Shown piece by piece: positions 11,461 through 24,575 of a stretch of 64,000 bases of DNA; the first letter of the stretch is position 1, and each line of letters starts with the position of its first letter. The notes under the pieces are model-generated. The model saw nothing but the letters and a program-made list of their open reading frames with translations, was not told the DNA's origin and did no database searches. Location of the stretch: positions 4,287,390 through 4,351,389 of the forward strand of contig NC_061061.1 of the NCBI RefSeq assembly GCF_021917145.1, in the 5' to 3' direction. This DNA comes from Hypomesus transpacificus (taxonomy: Eukaryota; Chordata; Actinopteri; Osmeriformes; Osmeridae). The position numbers and the translations under genes are program-made.

Positions 11461-11476
11461 AATAAATAAATAAAGA
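11461..11476 (+). terminator. spmip4: spmip4 poly(A) signal
   Basis: Overlapping AATAAA hexamers (AATAAATAAATAAAG) lie 136 bp after the stop codon. A TG-rich stretch (TGTTTTGTG) follows about 25 bp later, as expected for a cleavage and polyadenylation site. Confidence 0.75.
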
Positions 11477-13138
11477 ATGTTAATGTGTTTTGTGAATACA
11501 TGTGGATGTTTTGTACCCAGTGGCTACTCTAAGTTTATTGTGTACACAAACACTTCCATTTTTAAGTCAGCCTTGCTAAGCAATGAATGTCAGGAATGAC
11601 ATAAAATAATGCTTCAACTGTTAATGAACCACCTGTACTTGTTTAGGAGGAAAAGATACAGCCTTTATTTAAACACATCTACTGCAAAGGTCAAGACAAG
11701 AATGTAAAAAAACACCAATGACATTTCATACCGTGTTAAACACAATATGGTCTTTGAAACATATTTAAACAGATGTCAAAATGATACCACAATGAATGTA
11801 CATGTTTTTAATAAAGTACAGTCACACCCTAGAAATAATCTTAAATGAGTAAAGGATTCACATTCTTTCAAGTGTTTTTCTGGCACTGCAGATCTGTCTA
11901 AGAAGGAGGAATGCCTTTTCACTAGTGTTGCACTCAGAGTGACTTTACACAAAAGGTATTTCTTCTTCCAGTGAGTCATCCTTGAGCTAGGCCGATGTCC
12001 TTGAGTGGTGTTCTGCTTTTCAGATTCTCTGAAAGACCTCAAACTCAGGGCTTATGAAAGACCACATATTCTTGCAATGTGCTGGGTATTGTACGCTCTT
12101 GCAGTACTGTACATTTTCTACAACTAGTATATAGAACGTGTATTTGTCTCACTACACAATGCTTGTATGTTATTTTGTAATTATTTGTAGCATATTTTCT
12201 AAAACGGTCTTTGTGAAACTATTTCATTTGATTGTGCAAGAGTCACATGCATATTTCACTGCCTGACAGTATTACATTGAGTTTGTACTTCTGGTTTAAT
12301 CAATTGTTTTTGTGATTTTCTTCCACACAAGACCCACACACCTTTTTCCAACAATCAGCTATTTCAATGTTGTCCACTAGATAGCAGTACATGTACAAAC
12401 AATGGTCATTTTACAACAGGATCTCAGCCATTCTGAGGATCTAAGGCCACATATTTCATTCTCCTCAATACATGATGTTTAATGACACTCAGTTCATTAA
12501 TCAAGTGGACTTTTGTTCAAATTAATGAGACAGGAGTCACAGTTATCCCGACACCCCCAAAGGTTTCATGTTCCATTTATGAATAAGCTCTCATGTTCAT
12601 TTTAATGGGTTTGTTATGATGTCTCTTTATTGTACCGCAAAGTATAAGTATTGATTCATGACGAAGAATAGGTGGTGTGACCATGTGGGAATGAACATTT
12701 AGTCTGGGTGTTGCATGATGCTTAATCAAGTCTGAATCTATACTGTTGAATTGAGGGAGTAATCAGGATGAGACTATTGTGAGTCTATGTGTAACCAAGT
12801 GCCCCACATAATTTAAAATGTTCACAATTGAATGAGCATTGAATTCTCAGGCTTAAGGCATGTTATTGCAAAGTACAAAACACATTATCTGTGTTTAATG
12901 AGCTCATGTCACCACACCTTGACAGAAAGGTCAATGCCCATATAGGATACCATCACACGTGATGTAAGTAATGCAAGTAAAATGACACGTTGACAAAACC
13001 ATAGGTTATATTAAATGTTTAGTTTTTAGTATCTTTGAGATAATTGGACAGCATATCTGAATACCACCCAAAACAGTTGAATTCTGTAATGGGTCTCTGT
13101 GTTATGAATAAACTTGTTTTTGTGTGCTTTTATTATTC

Positions 13139-13735
13139 AGAATCTGAATTCGTTTTATTCGCCATGTATATTACACAAACACATAATTGACTGTGGCAGA
13201 AAGGTGCTAACAATAAACATACTGATCTTAAATTAAGTAAAAGTACAGTAGTTTAACTAATTCTAAGAACTAAACCAGGGGTCCCCAAACTACTGCCCGC
13301 GGGACGATTACGGCCCACCCACGCATTTGGACCGGCCCCTTTGAACAATACCAGAAAAAAAGATTGATTATAAAGAATCAGTTCACACTGATTAATATGC
13401 ATAAGTAAGTAAATGTTTTGATTTCAATAGCAATGAATACCAAAAAAGGTCATTAGGATAGTAATAATGCTCTTTTAATAGGCTATATATCCCTTTATAT
13501 GTACGGATGTATGGTTTAAAATCATAATAAAATCTACACAATAATACTGGTAGTCACTCCGGCCCATGTAATTTTCTGTTACAGACCTACCCGGCCCCAC
13601 ATTAAGGAAATACAAAATTATCCGGCCCTCGTAAAAAAAAGGTTTGGGGACCCCTGAATAAAACAATTTAAAAATAAAACAATTTAAAATGTAAAATGTA
13701 TATAAATAAGAATAAACATGTCTTTTATGAGCCCG
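13139..13735 (-). mobile_element. L2 LINE 3' tail, split by a hAT MITE
   Basis: From 13139, CAGAATCTGAATTC, TTTATTCGCCATG, TTACACAAACACA, CTGTGGCAGAAAGGTG and CAATAAACAT follow the same order as the 3' end of the L2 relic at 26048-26160. The match continues to about 13275, is broken by the insertion at 13276-13656, and resumes with AATAAAACAATTTAAAA. Confidence 0.75.
13276..13656. mobile_element. Non-autonomous hAT-type MITE
   Basis: The ends are inverted repeats, CAGGGGTCCCCAAACT at 13276 and its complement (TTTGGGGACCCCTG) ending at 13656. The terminal sequence is typical of hAT elements. The flanking 8-mers AACTAAAC and AATAAAAC agree at 6 of 8 positions, a plausible aged 8-bp target duplication. 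The 381-bp interior has no coding sequence. Confidence 0.8.
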
Positions 13736-14337
13736 TTCAAAACTATTTAAACATACCACTGGAAACAAAAGCATTCAGCTATCAGAATGCTATTGGGTAT
13801 CACAATGTGCTTTTTAGATACCAATTTCAACTGTTGCTACAAGTTTACTGGGAAAAGTCAATACTGTACAATACTGTATTACACACAGAAAAATTCATGT
13901 ATTTTGTATGTACATTTGTTTTTATAGCACTGTGATACATGCATACAGAACCTTCACATTTGCATGCACATTTTTACACGTCTTAGATGCAAGTCATATA
14001 GAGTGAACAGAAAATTGCCACAAAATTACACCCATGCAAAAAAAAGAGAAAGCAATTGGTTGATTGGTTAGGTTGTCATTTCTGTTTCATTACTAAGTCA
14101 CCTGGCAGGTAATTTGCAGACATCACATACATTCCATATCATAGATATTTATGGAATATACATCTATGTCTGACAGATTTTGATTGTTGAATTCATCATT
14201 TTGCATGTGATGGCTCACACGATGAAAGAATGTTTACAAGTTGTGAAAAGTATGACAGTGTCACTGAGAATCAACTTATCAGTTTTGATCAGCATCCATG
14301 TGCATGTGTACACAACAACTATTGTTATTGTGCCCAA

Positions 14338-14465
14338 TTCAAAATCAGAATCATAAGCTTTATTCGTCATGTGAGTTTACACAAACAATGAATTCACTGT
14401 GGCAGGAAGATGCGATAAACATAAGAATCCTAGCTATAAGTCTAAAAAACCCAGTCTAAATAAGT
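14338..14465 (-). mobile_element. Second isolated L2 3' tail
   Basis: ATCAGAATCATAAGCTTTATTCGTCATG, GTTTACACAAACA, ATTCACTGTGGCAGGAAG and GATAAACATAAGAA repeat the order seen at 26048 and 13139. Only the extreme 3' end is present, as expected for 5'-truncated LINE insertions. Confidence 0.7.
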
Positions 14466-14859
14466 TTAATTTGGAGACAATTATACTTAAAATTTTGCAC
14501 ACGTGTCAAAACACATGCTAATTGCTTAGTTGAAATGTATTAGAAATGTATAATCTGGTGTGAACAATAAACAAATTGTTCAGAGATTTTAATTTATTGC
14601 TTTGAAAAAATAATTCTCATTCGAGAATTGAGCCAAAGCGATTGAGGAAAAACTGCAATGTGTTCATAATAGCTGTTTTACAGTGTCTTCCCATCTAAAT
14701 GATTACAACTTTGAAACTTGTATGCCTAAACCCAGCCGGCCAGCCCAGTAGCCAACCGTTACCTTATATTTGAAACTTTTAGGGGACGTTAGGGAAAAGA
14801 TGCTGTCAAAAGGTACCCAATCGCTTTTCTACTCACATTGAGGTTCACCACAGTTCTCT

Positions 14860-15179
14860 GTTCTGATTGGACTTTGTTCTTGGCAATTACTCATCAGCCC
14901 GCCTCCCATCTGATGGGTTTAGCAATCAGATTCCGTGCACCATCATACGCACTTGAGTTGTCTGCATGATGGTCAATGAAACAGTAGGCACTAGAAGAGA
15001 GTTGATGTCCTATAGCCTACATAATTTTAATGCGTAGCCTACCTGCGACTTTTCTTCCTTTTTCTTAACGGGTTGCTCTTTTCTTCTTAAAACAAGCTGA
15101 CAGCTTCCTCTAGTTGAACAGCAACGTTCTGTTGACATCTGTTCCGGAATCCTGAAACCAGCAAAGCAACTCTGTAAAG
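14860..15179 (+). promoter_or_regulatory. osbpl3: Putative osbpl3 promoter and untranslated first exon
   Basis: Two inverted CCAAT boxes (GATTGG, near 14868 and upstream) precede a stretch ending ...CTCTGTAAAG|GTAAGTG, a strong splice donor at 15180. No coding frame continues through it, and the next supported osbpl3 exon is at 30068, so this would be a non-coding first exon with a 14.9 kb intron. The assignment rests on position and the donor only; the transcription start is not determined. Confidence 0.4.
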
Positions 15180-15688
15180 GTAAGTGAATAGTTTCATTGA
15201 CATCGTCATCGATGTGACTGTAGTTTATAGTCTACGAAATATATCACATTCATATACTGACATTAACTTTGCGGTGCACTGTAGCCTGGTTGTACATATA
15301 AACAATATGTTGAAGCAGAGTTTAGTTTAACATTGTTACACTTTTTTACTACAGTATAGCTAGCTCTATGTAGTACAGAATAATCTCGCCACAAAAAAAA
15401 GCATGTATAAATTGGCACGCATTTCACCACCTGTGAATTTGAAGCGTCCCTTAAAATAAAACCCATCAAGATGTAACACCAACTGTTAGAGTAGAGCATT
15501 TTTGGTTTTGGGTTTGACTCTGGTCTTATAGTGTAGAAAACCCAATTTATCCACCCCCCACGGGTGACTAAGCAACGAGGGATTATTTGCTGTGGCAACA
15601 TTTTATTCCGTTTCTTATTTCTGTTTTATTATATTTCATCAAACAGACGATTCACAGATCCATGACTGTCACTATGGCAACCCACACA

Positions 15689-15719
<31 letters not shown>

Positions 15720-18700
15720 TCATATTTGTTTTGGGGGGGAGGGATTAACTGTAAAAATTAGATTAAGAGGACTGTGTAAACCTACTACAGAATGTAATTA
15801 GCTATTGAAATTGTAAACTTACAGTATGAAGTCATACTGTGTAGGTAGTGTGATTCTGTGGAGAGATGTTGTTAGGATTATACATTTTCAGACTTCCTCT
15901 TGATTAGCCTCACACTTCAGACAAGAGCAGGCGTGTTGAATAAAATAACTATGGAATGTGTATATTGTTGTGTACCCCCCCCCCCCCTCTCACACACATA
16001 CACACACACACTCAACACATATCTCACTAGATGCAAACTATGCCCTATACACCAGAAACTAGTATAGGTTTGTTGAATAAACAATTACACACGAAAGTGC
16101 ATACTGCGAACTACCCTTTACTCGTTAGTGAAGTGCATATAAACTTCTTATGAATCAACTACTTGTTATAAACACCAAGCTTGAATAGTTGTTTATTTCC
16201 CCCAACATCTGGCTCAGATCCACCTATCTCAGGGGAAACCTTCTCAGTAGGAGTTTTATGCTGTTTGTGTTTGCCTTGGAAGGAATGTGGGGCTGATTGA
16301 AAGGGACTATTCAGATATTTTGGAAAAATACCTTTCATTCCATCCCAGCCAAAGCCCAGCCCAGCCCAGCCTAGCCCAGCTGTTCAGGTTAGCCTGGTGG
16401 TTTAGGTGCTGGTGTTTGACTTCAGGCTATTGATCCTTCTCTCTGCAATCTCTCTTCAACATTTTCTACGTGTATACTACACAGATTGGGACTGAAGGCC
16501 AAACCACCACAGAATCTCTGGAATTTAGTGAAAATTAAAGACAAACCTTCACAGACATTCTGTGGATTTCTGTGGAAGTCTTGAAAATGACATGACGAAT
16601 GCATCTGTCCTTAAGGTCACCTTCACTCCTTTGTCCTCTAAAGGGCTTCCGATTTGCTGCTTTCCGTCTAATTGAATCTTTGAATTGTGCGGTCATCATG
16701 TAATTCACCGATACCATTATATGCATGGCTCATGCACAGTCCCCAGTTCTCCTTAACCTCAGATTACTCCCATGCCCTGCAGCAGCAGCAGGACTGAAGG
16801 TAGAACGACTGCATTTTTCTAGGTCACTTACTCCTGCATCATGCTGCATTGCCCTCTGTTCAGACCTTTCCTGCTATTCTGTTTTATCTGTGGTACAATA
16901 AATCATTCTGAATAGTCATATTACCAACAAACATAATCATTTAATTTAATGAATAGTGTCTTCATCAATAGGCAGTCACCTAAATTATAGTTATTATATT
17001 GATCTACCATGAGTCATCATGAGTTGCATTAGGAATGTGTCATCACTGGTGAGCATCATCGCATTATGTTTGGAGTCTGTGATGCATATGAGAACAGGAA
17101 GGTAATGATTGTAGGTGGGTGATGTGCAGAGAACTGGGGAACAGGACTACCAGAGCAGATGGTGAAACTCGGGCAGGTGTTGCCTTCTTCTGCGAGGGCG
17201 GAACATGCATAATAGATGTGGCCTGAAATGTAAACAGGTGAGTGAGGTTTCAGGCATTCATCAATGCTCCTCAGCATATTACATATGCGATTTCTTTCAA
17301 TCCCAGTCAGGTGATTATGTCACATTGAACTGATAAGTAAAAAATATTTGAAAATAATGATCAAATTAAATATGGTTTAGAAAAATTGTTTTCCACTTTA
17401 AAACTGTTGTTTTCCTTGCTCTAATCCCATTTTATCTAGCATAAGGTATCACATCCTCTTCTGTACACACTGAGAAAGGTTCTGTCAGGCTTATCAACCT
17501 ATTTCAGACAGCAAGAGTCGGGAGGCGGGTGAGACCCATTGAATAACTCCCATCCAGACTGACTACCAGCTTTTTACTATGAGTATTTTCCCTCAGCATG
17601 AATTTTTAACTCGAGGGGTCACTTCCTGAGACTTTTAACAGAAACAATAGGCGGGCCCGTTTTCCCGAAAGCCAGACCCACATTTGCTTGTTCTCCATAA
17701 CTACTGTACAGCTTTAGGACTGAATTATTCAAAGCCTTCTACATTTTACAAGCCTTCCAACTCTGAAGTTCTTCAATAATGGAAGTTATTTTAAAAGAAC
17801 GTTCCATAGACTTCGGTATATTTGAATCTATTTATACCATAATGAAAACAGATTACAACAAGATGTGCATCTATGTTGTCCAATGTTCAGATGTTGGGTA
17901 CATTTAACCCCTGCCTAGACTATACGTTTCGTCTCAACATGAAATGTAAAATTCACTGTTACATCAACAACAAATGCACTCTGTTTTTTTGTAGGTGATT
18001 GCATCTTTTGTGAGTTTTACATTCTCTGCATGTGAATATTTCATTTTGTTCAATCTGTTCTCTAGTACTGGTATTTTTTCAAATATAATACCAGGACAAT
18101 CCCTGAAGTTTGGTCCTCACTCAAGCTTACTGGTCGGTGAACGAGAAATCTTCCCCAATCGTAAATTAAATTGAGTGAAGTCTCTCTGAAAGAGGTGGGA
18201 GCTGCTCTTGCTGTCTTGTTATCTGTTGTGGGTGTAGGCCTAGGCTTTGGATTGGATTATTCAGTGCTGCTCCAATGCATGAAATGAAGAAAAAAAATTA
18301 TGCACAAAAAAGAGAGTAACCGCAATGGCTTCAAAGGGCTGTGGGTGAGAGTTGATCACCACTTCCTCAATAAGCAATTCACTGCTAATAGAATGCTTGA
18401 AAGCAGACAGAGCATCCTAACTTGGAATGACACAAAGCCCTTTATTCTGTCGGAAGGGGAAACGCGAAAATGGATATTAAACTATAGCACTCCATTCTCT
18501 GTTAGTCTTCATTAAAGGTTGTTGACTGTTTTAAAGGCTTCTTGCTTCTGTTCTGCTGTGGGGCTCTCTAGGTTTGCTCTTATTATTGGACGGGCAAACA
18601 GATGGCTGATCTCACTGAAGCCTATGTAACTCAATTCTAAAGTGTCCTAGAGATGCTTGACTGGGTTAGTTAGAGAGTTCAGTCAAAGAGCAAATCTGAC

Positions 18701-20156
18701 ATTTTCCCAGTTGTGGGAACTTGAGTCAGATGGTTCTTGTCTAACTGTCCATAAATGGAAAGGAGCTAGTTCTAAATATATCACAACCTTAGCAACGATG
18801 TGTGGATTGGGACCATTAAAGATACATCTCCCATCTGAATAAAAGACGGCTAGTTGCTTAGAGATGACAGTGACCTTCATGTCATCGAGAAATATAGATT
18901 GCGGTATTGCTTCAGGTTCAAGACGGAAACTGTTATGTTCCTAGAGATCTGTCAGATTTCTAAATGACCTTGTCTCCCTTCCCTAACTGCTCTCCTGTGA
19001 ACAGCATCCCTGTTTTCAGCAGGGACAGAGGCAGGCTTGAGATTGACAGCCTGATGGCAGTGTAGCTTCTGGAAAGGATCAGAATCGGAGTTCACCTCTC
19101 TATCAATTCACCAGCACTGGAGCAGTAAGGAAATGGAGGCCAAGCTGGAGTCCCCCTAAACACTGTAATCTTCTGTTTAGAAAGTAATGATTATTCAGTG
19201 TGTCACTTAATACAAGATCTGACACATTTCCAAGAGTGCTCGCATCAAGACTGCAGCTCACTGCTGCATCTATGTGCTGATTGGCTGTGATCAGGGCAGG
19301 TCCCACCTCCAAGCTCTGCACTGTTGAAATTGTGCTGCGTCCGTGTCGTAATGAGTCAGTTACGATGCTGACGGTCTCCTCCACACTCTGACTAACGAAA
19401 GAGTGGACCTACTTTCAGAGTGAGGGAGGGAGAGAGAGGAACAGGGAGGGTGGTAGGGGGTAAAGTAGAGAGGAAGGGAGAAAGAGGTGTGGGGAAGGTG
19501 AAAGAGAGATTGGTGAAGAGAAAGAGAGATAGGTTGGGAAGGATGTGGTTTATCAACAGAAGGATGTGGATCATCAACAGGATGTGCTAGTGTCTTACAC
19601 ATCAGTTTGCAGAGACTCTGGAGATAGTAGTTGAGAACCCCCCCCATTTTCTCTTAATCTCTCTCTCCCTGTCTCACAATTTCTCTCTCTCCATATCTAC
19701 TGTACTAGTTCTAAGGAAACTAGTGAGATGTCTATATGACTTTGGTTCATCTTCTGGACTTGGTGAATGTTTAGCAAATTCCCCAGCAAAAATGTAAGGA
19801 GCAGGTCAGATGGTGATGACCAGATGGCTCTTCGGTCTAAGCCTAATCAGATTCTTGGAATGAGTCCTTCTGGCCTTGGCTCATTCCACCATGCCTAAAA
19901 GCAGACCACGAGGAGGTACTCTCATATGTGTCCTGGTCCTGTGTGTGTGTGTGTTTGTGTGTGTAGGGGGTTGGGAAAGCTGCATACTCCTAAACCTCTC
20001 AGGAATGGACTAGCAGACGGCACAATCCCCCTCGTTAAACAAGTATGTCTTGATGAAATATGTATCTCATGTTGGGATCAGACCTGCTTGTGCAAGGCTG
20101 AGTTTCTCTCTCCACTCCAGGCAGGCTCCTTACTGGGACTTGAGACTGACTGCTCA

Positions 20157-20194
<38 letters not shown>

Positions 20195-20225
20195 GTGAGA
20201 GAGAGTGTGTGTGAGAGTGTGTGTG
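20157..20225. repeat. (TG)n microsatellite
   Basis: Alternating TG with minor interruptions (GTATGTGT, GAGAGAG). It creates spurious open frames of Val/Cys on one strand and His/Thr on the other. Confidence 0.9.
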
Positions 20226-20598
20226 GGTGGAAGCAGCAGTGGTACACAAAAAGCCACAGAGTCCGTCTGTGGTGGCCTGATTCTGTGGAGCTTTGAGCTC
20301 AGGATGTTGTTTGCTCTACTTCTCTTGGCCACCTCCTGATTTCTCCTCCAGGTGTACTGGTCTGGGCTGTGTGCTGAGTCCTGAGGGGACAGGATGGAGG
20401 ATGGAGGCGATGGAGAGGGGGGAAGGGGGATGATTAATTACTGTGCCCAGAGGAGCTGACAGGCCCTTCCCTATGGGGCATAGAGTACTGTAGAACTGCC
20501 TTCCTCACTGGCACACTGAATCAGTTTCCTCTCACTGCATACAGTACTGGCTCTTTTCATCCATGTCAGTGGTATACAAACCTGCTCTGTATGTTCTA

Positions 20599-20703
20599 GA
20601 TGTTTCCCTGCCACAATACATCTGATTCAAATGAATGGACGTTATCAGGAGCTTATAACAACCCATTCATTTGAATTGGGTGTGATGGAGCAGGGAAACA
20701 TCT
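20599..20703. repeat. Hairpin-type fish MITE
   Basis: AGATGTTTCCCTGC...ATTCAAATGAATGG at the left is mirrored by CCATTCATTTGAAT...GCAGGGAAACATCT at the right, with a short spacer. The arms are about 40 bp. The flanking phrase GGACCAGGGTTGAAGACC near 20730 also belongs to this common fish repeat family. Confidence 0.65.
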
Positions 20704-23700
20704 CAAACTTACAGGACAGTGGGCCCTGAGGACCAGGGTTGAAGACCGCAGATCTATAGCATCTTCAGGGCTGCACTGATCGTACTCTTGGACTTCCATG
20801 AGATGCTGTGCTACATGTCTAATGTGGCTTTTACTCTGACTGATTGCAGCCACTGGTTCTGTCTTACTCTTTATCACATTCTTGTCACTGCATGTGACTG
20901 GGACAAACAGCAATTGGCTAGTCTGCTCACACGTCTTTGCTGCTGAGACTTTTCTTGGTGGCCATCTAAGCTGATGTCATTGGATTTGTATATGTGTGGC
21001 CAAAGAGGACAGGGTCTAGAAGCTACTGCCCCTGGTGTGTTTCCTTGACTTGAACGTGGAGGTTGTGTCGTCAAGCCGAGACCCAAGAATGCTTTTTGAA
21101 TTAATGACCACTCTGGTGAAATAAATGGTACTGAGAAAATCAATACTATATCTGTTTAGCAAATGGAAACGCTTTGAGTTACAGTCTGCCGCAGGTCAGG
21201 TGCACTGGGTGAGTGCAATCCTAACATAATACGTTTTCCTGTCCTGAGTTATATTGTATTGTCTATACTTGCAGGAAAGCCTACAGTAGATCTTTGCTGC
21301 ACTCTCACTTAAGTCTTTTGCACTCCTGAAACAATGGTTAGAGCTTCTGTACTGCCACTCAGATAATGTAATAACATAAGCGAAGTGGATATTATCCCGG
21401 CGCTGTAATGCCAGGCAATAACCAGATTACAATTATGAAAGTGGGAACAGTTGGATGCGGCTAATGGGATAGCCAGCGTGTTCCCTTAGGTAAACCGTAG
21501 CTGGAATCAACTTTGCTGGTTAGAACAGAAAACTCGTGGTGAAACATGACTAACAAACCTCATGTGTAGTTTGAACATGGATTAGGTCCAAGCTAGCCAA
21601 CGGTTGTAGCACTGAGTTCACAGTCTCATGCAAATATTGAACTTGACAACCACCCCGAACATACTATAACTACAGTAACAGCTTATCTTTCTTTTTTCTT
21701 TTTTTTTCATGGTGGCAATTTATGAAAAAAGGGGTTATGTATTTTGATATACCGGTCTTGGTCAAAATACTTTCTAAAGCTCTTTAAATCTCTCTCCTGC
21801 TGGAAATGGGTAGGTGGACTTCAGTCAGTCCACGCTTTGTAGAAACTCAATTCCTCAAAACATGTTTACAGTCTGATATCAGGATGAGTCAGAATTAACT
21901 TATCCCTCCGCCTGCAGTGGAAGCTGAGGGGGCGATTTGTTTTTACCATGACTCAAATAAAAGACAAAAAGGATGAATCGCTTCTAGAGAGCGTTATAAT
22001 AACAATGGGCCTAATGGGTATGTTGGACTGGACTGATGGGCTCAGAGAATGAATGGGATGTATGGAGTAGAACCCCAGTGAGAAGCCTACTGTAGGCCTC
22101 GGCTTCTAGAATCTCTCCTGGCTGCTACAAGACTGTGGCACCTGCATGCTAATTACCTTCTGGTGTGGTTGTTAGGTAAGACAGGGATCTGAGACAGCCA
22201 CACCCCAAACTCCTCTTTTAGACCACAGCCTTTGTTAGAAGAGTGATGAGCTGTCAGAATAAGAAGCAGGACCCCTTAGATAAGGTGGTTACTACAACAA
22301 TCCTGCCTGCCTTACCTACCAGTCACTGGACTCAACGCACTGTATTTCCACACTGATTGTGTGGAGGACTTTGAGTTTGAACATCTTTAAGGACATTTGG
22401 ATTTGTTCTCTGTTTTGACGAGACCGTGTGATCAAACATCAATCTTTTGGGAAAATGTCCCACCTATTATAAATCTTTTAAGATGCTCAAGTTAACTGTT
22501 CCCCCTTAGGGAATTATGTGTGGATTTAGATCAATGGAAACTCATTAACAGGGAAGCAGCTTTTTAATCTCTGGAAGGAAAAGCACCCTTACTTTATTGT
22601 GTGTAAATTAACACTACACTTGCTTGGTAAGTGTTCTTCCTGGTTTCGAATGATAAACAGCCTCCGGCTTTCTAGCTACTCTACGATTTTACAATCTACT
22701 CTAGATACTCTCCCAGTTAGTGGATCCTACAAGGTTATTCTGGAGCATTAGCCATCCTTCCTAGTCTGTACCAGATGGAAGACTCCCTTTCAAGTTATTG
22801 CCGTGTAAATAATATAGTCAGAATCATACATTTTTAACCATTGTCCCTTTCCTTGTCTCATCTTGAAAGTAATGTAGCACATGAATAGCCTAGTACATAC
22901 TTAGTAGTACAGCTGTCATGTAATGCATGTTGTTTGATTGGTCGTTTTTTCCACTTTTCTGTTCTCATTTTCTACCCAAGAGTCAGTCTCCAGGGCACCC
23001 TACTTCTCCCTCACTAATCTTACACAAGACCCCATTGAGACTGCCTCACTGAAAGGGAGTTTTACTTTTGAAAGTAATTGCGCCTTTAAAGGTCACAGGG
23101 CGATCCACGCTGCTTTCGCTTCCTCCATGGTTCTCCGAGGAGTGTGGGACTGCTTTTAGATTCCTCCTCTCCCCCACAACTGTTGTGCATAATTGAGGAG
23201 CAGCAGCTGCCAATGGAGACCAGGCACTGTCATTTTTGTCAACAATGACGCTGTCCCGCTTCCATCAGTGCTGTACTGCAGGGGTTCGTCCCAGAGTGAT
23301 GGTGACTCACATCCTGGGTGTTGCTTTCGAGCCCACTTCGCCCATCCCCTCCCCACAGCCTCTCTGCCAGGCTCGTCACTCATTGGCTCTGCTCTGCGGT
23401 AGCAGCAGGGGGGGTGGCTGCAGTGCAGCATTGTACCTTTGTCATCCCCAACTCAGTTATGTCATGTTTACCCTTCAACAGTGTTAACCTTCCTTCACAC
23501 GGAGGCTGGGCTGGAAGAGGCTTCCATGTGGATTGAGCTGTTAGAGTTATCCAGGCATTCATCTGTAACATTTTGGCCTGTGGCCTCCCCTTCCGCCCTC
23601 GATCCAAGGCAGAGGTCAGTGGGATGCTTTGAGTCGTTTCCAAAAACACAACACGAGGGTGCCGCGGAGGGACAAGGGCAGCGCGGCCATTAGACTAACG

Positions 23701-24449
23701 AGCTGGGACTCGTTAGGCTGGGGCTGGCTCTCTTCTCTCTGCCACTAATCTGACATCTCATTTAAGCTAGAAGGCTGATTTCACATTAAGCACAGGCTGT
23801 ACGGATGGACCGTCCGCTATGAAATCCAATCCACAATATTTATGTTTTTCCCCGGCTCTGTCTGTGCATGCGCTGCATAACCAAACCCCTCCCAGACGTC
23901 CCTCTTCGAAGTGTGGCAATGGACGGTAAGCCCAGGGTGACATATTTCAATTCCAGTTTAATTTACTAAAGTGCTGCCATTCCTCTACATAGCCAAGCCT
24001 GTCAACCACGGGCATCTACAGAGTACAGTCTTCCGCTATTATTCCGAAAGGATTCATGACTCATGCATTGTGTCACAGGTCTCAGAGAGTGATACGTGTG
24101 TAGCTTACTCGACCACAGGCCATACAACAGTGTGTTTTTACTGTAATATTCCACACACATTAGTCACCTTCCCCCACGCATTGGTTGGATAGGCATTGTG
24201 CATCTATTTATGGAAGTGCATGCGAGACACGCTTTCGAAGGGACATGCTTTTGAACAGCAGTCCACATGTAATAGAGAGATTGGATTACAGGGTTTATCC
24301 TAAGGGCTAGCAGCTATTCATTTCACCTGAGCTCATAATTACTTCATTCTGTCAATGGGTGGAATTCAGGATGGCTTACAAGTAGGTGGTGTGCTGGCTC
24401 GCTATGAGACCTTGGCAACTCCTCCCTCCTCCCAGTACTTTGTGCTACA

Positions 24450-24575
24450 GTAGGGTCTAGGGGATGGTTATTCTGTAGCTCAGTAGGTAGAGCCCTTGAC
24501 TACAAATTGAGAGGTTGCAGGTTCAACTCGTAGCCTGTACTGTACATTGTGTTGGATAAAAGCGTCTTTTAAACA
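24450..24575 (+). mobile_element. tRNA-derived SINE
   Basis: TAGCTCAGTAGGTAGAGC is a good A box, and GGTTGCAGGTTCAACTC is a good B box about 35 bp later. The body continues to GTTGGATAAAAGCGTCTTTT, a tail shared with fish SINEs. The acceptor stem does not close and the tail is SINE-like, so it is not called a tRNA gene. Confidence 0.65.

Larger units (their letters stand above)
11480..14860. other. Intergenic spmip4-osbpl3, no gene seen
   Basis: AT-rich DNA between two genes transcribed in the same direction. It carries two L2 3'-tail fragments and one hAT MITE, listed separately. I found no reading frame for cytochrome c, which occupies this interval in human, and no other gene. Confidence 0.6.

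Noticed and set aside
11480..14860. Cytochrome c gene expected from human gene order
   Set aside because: No CAQCH-type heme motif or conserved cytochrome c segment was found in the open frames.
16335..16385. CCCAGC tandem run
   Set aside because: A short, imperfect simple repeat with no further structure.
24450..24575. tRNA gene
   Set aside because: A and B boxes are present, but the stem does not close and the tail is SINE-like.
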